Origin: Neolecta irregularis DAH-3
Lineage: Eukaryota > Ascomycota > Neolectomycetes > Neolectales > Neolectaceae
Direction of reading: 5' to 3'
Assembly: GCA_001929475.1 (NCBI GenBank)
Contig: LXFE01000239.1
Location: 1 to 59,945 of the forward strand
DNA length: 59,945 bases
Made by a program: the position numbers and the translations under genes. Shown piece after piece: positions 59,654 to 59,945 of the stretch; within the stretch, counting starts at the first letter, position 1; each line of letters starts with the position of its first letter. The notes below the pieces were generated by a model. The model did not search any database. It saw only the letters and a program-made list of their open reading frames with translations, and was not told where the DNA came from.

Positions 59654-59867
59654 CGGTGGTGCTTGGTTTACTGTTTTTCAAAACCTTGGCAAGCAATGAT
59701 ATTTCAGAATTTGCGTTAGATACATATTGTCCAGGAGGTCCTTTCTAGACTCTAGCCTCCCACCTCTCGCTCCTCCTCCCCCGCCTCGCCCACCTCACTC
59801 GCCTCGCCTGCCCATCCCGCCCGTCCCGTCCCGCGGTCCTGGTCCACAGAGTGATCAAAGAGCAAAG
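59654..59867. promoter_or_regulatory. Pyrimidine-rich promoter before the last start codon
   Basis: From 59755 to 59835 the plus strand is a C/T-rich run (ctcgctcctcctcccccgcctcgcc...). It stands just before an ATG at 59868, as seen upstream of the TFIIF alpha gene. Confidence 0.4.
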
Positions 59868-59945
59868 ATGCGCGTGGCATTGCGGGTCAAGTGGAACGAG
59901 CACAGCATGAAGAACAGGTATGGAAACGCAGAGGTCATGGCAAAT
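59868..59945 (+). CDS. Possible start of a further gene, cut by window edge
   Basis: An ATG in good context (aaagATGcg) opens MRVALRVKWNEHSMKN. A gtatgg donor follows at about 59919, after which the window ends. The product cannot be identified from 17 residues. Confidence 0.3.
   Translation, partial: MRVALRVKWNEHSMKNRYGNAEVMAN

Overview
The window is nuclear DNA from a fungus, most likely an ascomycete. The genes are densely packed on both strands, and nearly every one is cut by very short introns (about 30-45 nt) with a CTAAC/CTGAC/TTGAC-like branch site just before the acceptor. Fungus-specific families support this: a MedA (Medusa) developmental regulator, a group III-like G-alpha, a Hog1/Sty1-type MAP kinase, a Vnx1-type vacuolar antiporter, an UvsD/Rad26-type ATRIP, an Rrn5-like UAF subunit, a Mit_KHE1 protein and an SRF1-like membrane protein. 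The core genes (Rpt6, Elp3, Lsm4) are very close to fission-yeast-like sequences as I remember them. I cannot name the species; an early-diverging ascomycete is a guess.

Layout. 1-4.7 kb: a GCIP-like gene diverging from an anoctamin (Ist2/TMEM16), then proteasome ATPase Rpt6. 4.9-8.9 kb: a Vnx1-like antiporter converging on COX16. 9.0-11.5 kb: two tandem RPA1-like genes that keep only the N-terminal domain and a DBD-B-like OB fold. 11.6-19.4 kb: a Cid1-type nucleotidyltransferase, TFIIF alpha, HGH1, succinyl-CoA ligase beta and a small DUF3245-like protein. 19.5-30.9 kb: RSC/SWI-SNF ATPase, Elongator Elp3 and a P5B ATPase. 31.1-31.4 kb: a 296-bp MITE-like element. 31.7-37.4 kb: a membrane SH3 protein, an M49-like metallopeptidase and a secretory-pathway membrane protein. 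37.6-42 kb: Lsm4, La, Bos1 and a small membrane protein. 42-48.2 kb: a repeat-bearing membrane protein, an unrecognised intronless gene, a foldback element and MedA. 48.7-59.9 kb: a Rab7-like GTPase, an FHA protein, ATRIP, G-alpha facing the Hog1 kinase, Rrn5-like, Mit_KHE1, SRF1-like and the start of a further gene.

Most genes are housekeeping loci (RNA processing, transcription, proteasome, secretion, mitochondria) mixed with signalling genes. There is no operon-like logic, but many pairs are divergent with short shared promoters. The most notable signals are the RPA1-like pair, the high number of GC-AG introns (eight with good protein-level support), three introns that seem to lack canonical borders, and two inverted-repeat elements.

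Exon borders were worked out by eye from reading frame, splice signals and remembered family alignments. Gene coordinates below are from start codon to stop codon and include introns.
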